Source: Impatiens glandulifera (Eukaryota > Streptophyta > Magnoliopsida > Ericales > Balsaminaceae). From it: DNA of 64,000 nt. Position 1 is the first letter of the stretch; each line of letters begins with the position of its first letter. The stretch spans positions 53,627,113 to 53,691,112 of the forward strand of contig NC_061866.1 of NCBI RefSeq assembly GCF_907164915.1. The letters run 5' to 3'. Below are positions 58,083 through 64,000 of the stretch, piece after piece. A program made the translations under genes and the position numbers. The notes under the pieces are model-generated. The model saw only the letters and a list, made by a program, of their open reading frames with translations. It was not told the DNA's origin and did no database searches.

Positions 58083-60780
58083 CCCAGGTTGATGAATAGA
58101 ATATTGGGAGGTTTGAATTAATTGAGTTCTAACCAAGTATTTTAAAGGATAAAACAAAGTTATTAATTTTAGTTTTTGAGATGACATAAAGTTGGAATTA
58201 TATTCCTATTAATTAATCTATATTGTATATATCATTAATTTAGAACAAACAGAACGTAGGAATAATGACATTAATGTTGAAAATCAACTCTTTTGTGTAT
58301 GACATTTTCTGATATTGAGACACTATGGTACACATTGCACTTTTTTTATATATTGTTTTTTTTTCTCAAAACTTTTTTTAATGTCTCATTTCAACATTTG
58401 TTGTTGCTTTTTTTTTCATTTTTTAGGCATCCTAATTCAAATAAAATGTCGTTTTTTAAATAAATTAAAAGTCACATTGTCATACTTAAAGGAAAATCAA
58501 TAAAAACAATGTAAGAAAATTTGACAAATTGTTTTGAATTTTAATTTATTTTACTATCTTTTGAATGGATGGAGTGTCGTTAATAGGGTAGTCATACCGC
58601 GACAGCTTAATGAGAAACAATATCAACTTAATTTATTTTACAATTTATTTGAATGAATGAGTATATTAAAAAAAAGGTTAAATGATAGATGGTTAGACAT
58701 GGAAATTGTTAAGTGAAGTCGTGTATCTGTACCTAATTGCTAAGGATGATCTTTAGGAACACTATTTTTTTTTATTTTTTCTCTTATTAAATTTTTATGT
58801 TATTCTTAAAACTTTTTTTTTTCTTTTTTTTAAAGCTATTTGAATTCTTAAATTTGATTGTAACTACAATTGAGCCACAACACAAATTTGAATTAAAAAT
58901 AGTATGGACATTAATTAATTGATGTACTCTACAACTAAAAATATGATTTTTCAACTTAATTTTGAAATTACTCAATCTATTGTGTTGTAACTTGTAAGTG
59001 TGATGTTCAGCTAAGAAAAAAAAAGCATTTTTTCTTGTAATACAACTATACTGAATTTGACACTGTTTATGAAATTTTGAATAAATTGTGTCAATAGACT
59101 TTTATTATTATATTATATTATTTAAATCCTAAAAAACTGTATAATTAATTTTTTTATAAAAAAGTGGAAATTTATATATAGCAACTCAATCCCAAGATGC
59201 ATGCAAGGTCTTTTTTGGTGCCCACTTCTTCTCTTTTTCTACCATCAGTAGCCTGTGGTATTATTCCCTTGAAAAAAGAATAGACATTATCTTTTAGTTT
59301 TGAATATCATAAGAGATGAATATAGAGCAATCATTGTCAGTACAATATGCCTTTCATCTTTTCGTCAGTATCAATCATCAAGACCTTAAGCAACACTAAT
59401 ATAATCACTTTAATTAGGAGGATTGTTATTCTTCATTTTAACAATACTGTCTATGGAGATCTGCCTTTTCTAAGTGTTATTTTCCTCAAATTATTTCATA
59501 TGTTTCTATTCTATTGAAAAATGGTATCTAAATCTACATATTGCATTTCTATATTTATAATTATAAATAAAAGAAAAGGAGAATTAAGTAATATGCATCT
59601 GAGTATATTTGAAAATTGTGTTGGTAATATAATATATTAATCTTGTTAATCTAACTATAAAATTAGATTGTTTAATTAGTTATATTAATTCTATGTTAGA
59701 AATAATTAAAATAAAATAAAAGGCATAATTTTCTCAATAAAACTAATCATCACTTATTAATTTAGTAATAATTCAACACAATTATTCTCACCAAAACATT
59801 TCAATCATCATTTATTTATTACAAAGATAATCTTCAGCTTGTTTATTAGTAGTTCAGATAAATTTGTCAAATAATCATATTATTTAAACAAAATTCTGAA
59901 TTATAATATTCAAATAAACCATAATCAAAACGATATTACCCTAACTCCTAACTCGTAAAATATTATTTTTGCAATGTAGAGAAGGGGATAACATTGATGA
60001 ATAAAAACAGTAAATCATGTGACGTCTTGATATGTTTGGTTTGAGACAGTTTTATTATTGAATAATCGTAACTTAATGGTAAAACGTAAAATCGAGTAAT
60101 TTCTAAATTCGAAACATTAAAAGAAAAGATAATATACAAATATTCTCCTTATTAATTTCTATCTTATGACTTTTTTTTATTCATTTTAAGAAAAGAAAAA
60201 AATGTATATTAATCATTTATAATATTGAATCATCTTCAATAGAATCTTCAATAGAAGTATTACTATAATGCAATGAGTGTACTAATAATTGACATTGAGT
60301 AGTTGTAAGAAAATTTGTATTTTTTAATTATCTCAATTATTTTATAATAGATTATATTATTTAATATAAACAATTAAACTTTTAGTGTCATTTATAATAT
60401 TATTACTATAAAACTTTTTTAGATTGACACGAAGTAACCGGGTAAGTTAAGAGCTAATCGAATATTTATAATAATCTATTTGGGACATTTTTTTCTTCTT
60501 ATTATTTTTATATAATTTTTTCTTTACCATGTTATTCTTATGTTTGTATCATTAAAAAAAAGAGTTGTAAAATATATTTTGATTATTTTATTAAATAACT
60601 CAAATAACCAATATATTACTTTATTTTTTTTTCCTAAACAATAACTTATAAAGGAAGGCAGGGCATTTCAGTCATTGAAGAACAAAGAAAGTATATTTTA
60701 TTATTTATTTAATAGTTGGAGGGGAAAACTATGTATTTATCTTAATATTTTATTATTTATTAATAAAAGGGATTTGGAGA
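58083..60780. other. intergenic, no gene seen
   Basis: AT-rich spacer with A/T runs and short irregular repeats. I see no coding frame with family likeness, RNA gene or element end. Confidence 0.55.
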
Positions 60781-61316
60781 ATAGGATAAGAAGAAAGAAC
60801 TCGTGAGCTATATATATAATATATAAATTAAAAGGGCGTAAAAAAGGGAGTCGGCTGGCCAATCTTCAGTTCTAAGCTTTATTATATAATTGTTTCTTCA
60901 TTTTACATTTCTGAAATCCCAAAACCCCACCTTCACTGAGTACTGAGTGAATTTCTTAAATAATTCTCTCAATTTGTCAGAGAAAGAGAAACAGAGTGTT
61001 TTGTATGTGTCTATTTTGAAGATGATAATGATGCTGTTACGAATTTGTTCTTTTGTTCTATAACATATATATTTGGATTTGTGTTATTTCTCTTTGTCCT
61101 CATCTTCGTTGCTTCACACAGACACACACAAAGTACTCTTGTCGTTTGATAGCAGTTTCAATTGATGAATTAGCATATCCCAGAATCAACCTGCCATCTA
61201 TCTGTTTGTCATTTTGCCTCAACCAGGATATTACAATCTTCTCACATGCTCTAGCATATCTCTGTTTCCAATGAATTAACAAATCTTGATTCATTCCGGT
61301 CTTCTTTATTCTTGTC

Positions 61317-63342
61317 ATGGACGACCTATCTTGTGATCTTGAAGTGGATGTTAATGGGGAGGAGACTTTCATTCTCGACAAGGTAAAGTTTTATTATTTT
61401 CTGAACAAACAATGCAAGATCCAGACTTTATCTTTATTTATTCTCTGACCTGACTTCAACTTTACTGGGTAATGGGTATCTTTTCTTTTCTTTTCATTTT
61501 TTCATTCTTGGTCTTCACCGAGATCCAGCATTACCCTTAATTATTTTCTGATTTGATGCATGTATAAAAAAGTAAATGACAATTAGCTGTACTAGTCCAG
61601 CTTCCTAACGCATTTATTGCTATTAAATATTGTTCATACCTTTTTATCTTTCTGTCCTTCCCTACATCATACGTACTGCTGCTTGTAAGAGGATTGTTTC
61701 ATGGAAATCATAAGGTTCTAATTAATTCAATTTCTTCATGTAACTGCAGAAAATCATCGCTGCTTATTCAGCTAGAATTAGTCGATTATTCGGCAAATCA
61801 ATCGGGTCTGCCCAAAAGCATCTCAAGATTATATTTCATGATTTCCCTGGAGGAGCCAAGAGTTTTGAACTTGCTGCTCGCTTTTGTTACAATCATGGCA
61901 GAATTCATATAAATCCCTTCAACGCTACTGTTCTTCACTCAACTGCACATTTTATGGAAATGGACAGCTTAACCGAGCAAACCCATAAATCACTCGAAGG
62001 AATCGCCTATTGGTCGTGGTCTCAACTCGTGCTCGCCTTAAAACAGTGCCAAGATTTTCTCCCTTTCGCGGTTTCTTCTGGAATGCTCGAAAAAATTCTC
62101 GATTCAATCATTGGCAGGATCGTCCTTGCCAATGAAACTGCGAGTCTTAGCCCATCTACCTCCTCGCCAGATAGCATTGGAATAATCAGGCATTCTTGCG
62201 ATACAAAAAGCACAGAGAGCTTGAGAAATAGCTCAATTCGGTCTAATTGGTGGTATGAAGATCTTGCTAGTTTGAATCCTGATTTGATTGAAATGGTTGT
62301 GAAAACCATGATGGCTAAAAGAAGAATCAATCACGCCAATATAAGTAGATTCCTGTTTTATTTCCAAAAGTCGAAACCTTGTAGAAAGGTAACTGAGGCA
62401 GTGATCGACATGCTACATGGTCTGGAGAGGAATTTAATTTCCTGCAAGAGCTTGTTTGGGATTCTCCGAGTGATTTCAAGCATGAACGTAAGCAAAAACT
62501 GCAAGAACAAATTGGAGAGTATGATCGGTTCGGTTATGGATCAATCCACGCTCGATAATCTTCTAGTTCCATCTCCACCCGGGACTAATTACCTATATGA
62601 TGTGAATTTAGTGTTAAGGTTCATGAAAGCGTTTCAAGCTGACGATATCGGTTCATTACATCGGTTGAAGAAAGTTGGCAGTTTGATAGACTTGTACATA
62701 GCTGAGGTAGCACCCGATCCTTTCTTGAAACCGTCCAAGTTTTTGGCTCTTGTTAAGGCTCTCCCTGATTCAGCACGTGACTCGTTTGATGAAGTTTATC
62801 GATCAATCGACATGTATATTGAGGTTTAATTGACACCCATAACTTAATATTATCGATTTATTTTCAATCAAAATCAATCTCAAATTCTGTTTTTATTTCA
62901 GGTTCATTCAGGGATATCGGAGGAAGATAAGGCAAACATTTGTTTAGGAATGAATTACGAGAAGCTGTCATCAGAAGCCTGGAAGCATTTAGCTTTAAAC
63001 AAAAGATTTCCTTCTAAATCCTCTGTTCAAGCACTTGTATCGCAGCAGAGTAACCTGAAAATCTTGCTCAAAACGAGACCCTTGATGGATTCACAAGCAA
63101 ATACCAAGGAAAAGAAGGATGAAAATCACAAGCAAATTGTTGTTTTCGCGGAAAAGCTCGACGTTTCAGAGGAAAACGAGAAGTTGAGAGCTCATCTAGA
63201 AGGCATGCAATGGAGGGTTATGGAACTAGAGAAAGTGTGCAAGAAAATGCAAAGCCAAATGTCGAAAGTGGCGAAATCGTCGGGACAGAGCCGGACTAGT
63301 AGTAGTAGTAGCAGTCGGTCAATACCCAGATTATGTTCTTGA
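61317..63342 (+). CDS. NPH3/RPT2-family BTB protein (3 exons)
   Basis: Exons 61317-61382, 61750-62823 and 62902-63342 encode 526 residues. A BTB-type N-terminus (about 5-95: CDLEVDVNGEETFILDKK, later IIFHDFPGGAKSFELAARFC) precedes the NPH3 domain (about 170-425), which includes WWYEDLASLNPDLIEMV and ends with the conserved CLGMNYEKLSSEAWKHLALN region. A coiled coil follows (about 455-495, ENEKLRAHLEGMQWRVMELE) and a Ser-rich tail. The family supplies substrate adaptors for CUL3 ubiquitin ligases and acts in phototropin signalling and auxin transport. This protein belongs to a divergent clade (At3g22104-like, from memory). Intron 1 after the first 22 codons is typical. A 73-codon upstream frame sits in the leader at 61053-61274. 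Confidence 0.92.
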
Positions 63343-64000
63343 GGCATTGTTACAAAATTCATAATATATATATATGCATATGTTGTATATAGGATCGATA
63401 TGAAATAAATAATTGGACTCTTCTTCTTCTTTCTTTATGCAAACACCAAAGGCAAATGAAAGCTAACTAACTAGATGATAAAGTAATTAAAAAGAAGCTA
63501 AACCGTTGTATTGGTCTGTCGACTGTTTATTGTTAAATTATATCATGAGATGGGGCATCTAAGGTAAGGTTATGTCACTTTCATGTTTGAGAAGACACAA
63601 CTAATTAACTAGTTAGTTAGTCACCCAATTAATTGTCTTGTCTCTCTAACCAAAATAATAAGAAAAAATATCTAATACATTTCATTTCTGAAAAGGCTGA
63701 TAAATTTAGCAAAAGAATCCAGACCATTGTCCATTTTCTCGATAGCATATTAATTAGTTTTGGTCCACAAGCAAATAATAATTAGTACTAGTTGGGTTTT
63801 TGTGGCAATAGAATTGACTTGATTGGGTTATATATATATATATATATAGGTGTGACACCAACAACAACTTAATATCAATTGGGACCGCTTTTTGTTTGCA
63901 TCTCCTTGACTCCTTCACATGTTCATGTGATGATGTCTTCTTTACGGTGCTGCCCTGCAAGTCAATGATAACTACTTCTTCATTCTTTTTATGAAATAAA
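63343..64000. other. 3' flank of the NPH3-family gene
   Basis: Probable 3' UTR followed by AT-rich spacer with a TA tract at about 63829-63848. No further gene is visible before the window ends. Confidence 0.5.

Noticed and set aside
1..64000. CRISPR arrays, bacterial operons, phage or organelle insertions.
   Set aside because: None of the direct repeats has regular short spacers, and coding style is that of plant nuclear genes throughout; no plastid or mitochondrial gene was recognised.

Overview
The window is nuclear DNA of a flowering plant, most likely a eudicot. Genes carry many short GT-AG introns in AT-rich spacer DNA, the proteins are plant-specific (GRAS, NPH3/BTB, phytocyanin, DUF26, DUF1218, group I formin), and plant transposon families fill the spaces. 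I cannot name the species. All splice models were built by eye, but every model has a total exon length divisible by three and follows the expected family protein.

Layout. 1-8.7 kb is a nested repeat block: tandem 1.29-kb units, a 3.03-kb LTR-like insertion with a 5-bp target duplication, a small hAT insertion and an inverted arm. 8.7-12.4 kb is a scrapyard of gene pieces (a rearranged ATXR2/PEX22 duplicate, an HMGB fragment, an EF-1alpha pseudogene) around a 2.1-kb decayed hAT element. 12.66-13.56 kb holds what I read as an independent small nucleolar RNA cluster: a Site II plus telo-box promoter, three box C/D candidates with antisense matches to 25S or 18S rRNA, and an H/ACA candidate. 13.5-18.6 kb is decayed tandem duplications of sequence lying 3' of ATXR2. 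19.07-24.77 kb carries two minus-strand genes in series, PEX22 and then ATXR2. 26.2 and 31.8 kb carry paralogous secreted DUF26 (Gnk2-type) proteins with a decayed hAT element between them. 33-37.1 kb is copia-type debris with two head-to-head inverted pairs. 38.1-43.9 kb is gene-rich: an uclacyanin (+), a group I formin (+) and a DUF1218 membrane protein (-). 44.4-49.3 kb is a large foldback, a broken duplicate of the DUF1218/formin 3' region and a kilobase-scale AT-only trinucleotide array. 51.3-52.65 kb is a SCARECROW-LIKE 32 type GRAS gene. 55.6-58.1 kb is a small hAT element, a four-copy ~450-bp tandem array and a minisatellite. 61.3-63.3 kb is a divergent NPH3-family gene.

The genes are independent plant loci rather than a pathway. 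PEX22 acts in peroxisomal receptor recycling, ATXR2 in chromatin methylation, the formin in actin nucleation at membranes, SCL32 in transcription and the NPH3 protein probably in ubiquitin or phototropin-type signalling. From memory, ATXR2, PEX22, the DUF26 protein and the NPH3 protein have their best Arabidopsis counterparts close together on chromosome 3, so the gene order may be ancient. The most interesting item is the snoRNA cluster, especially its third, 126-nt member with a 15-nt match to the 3' end of 18S rRNA.
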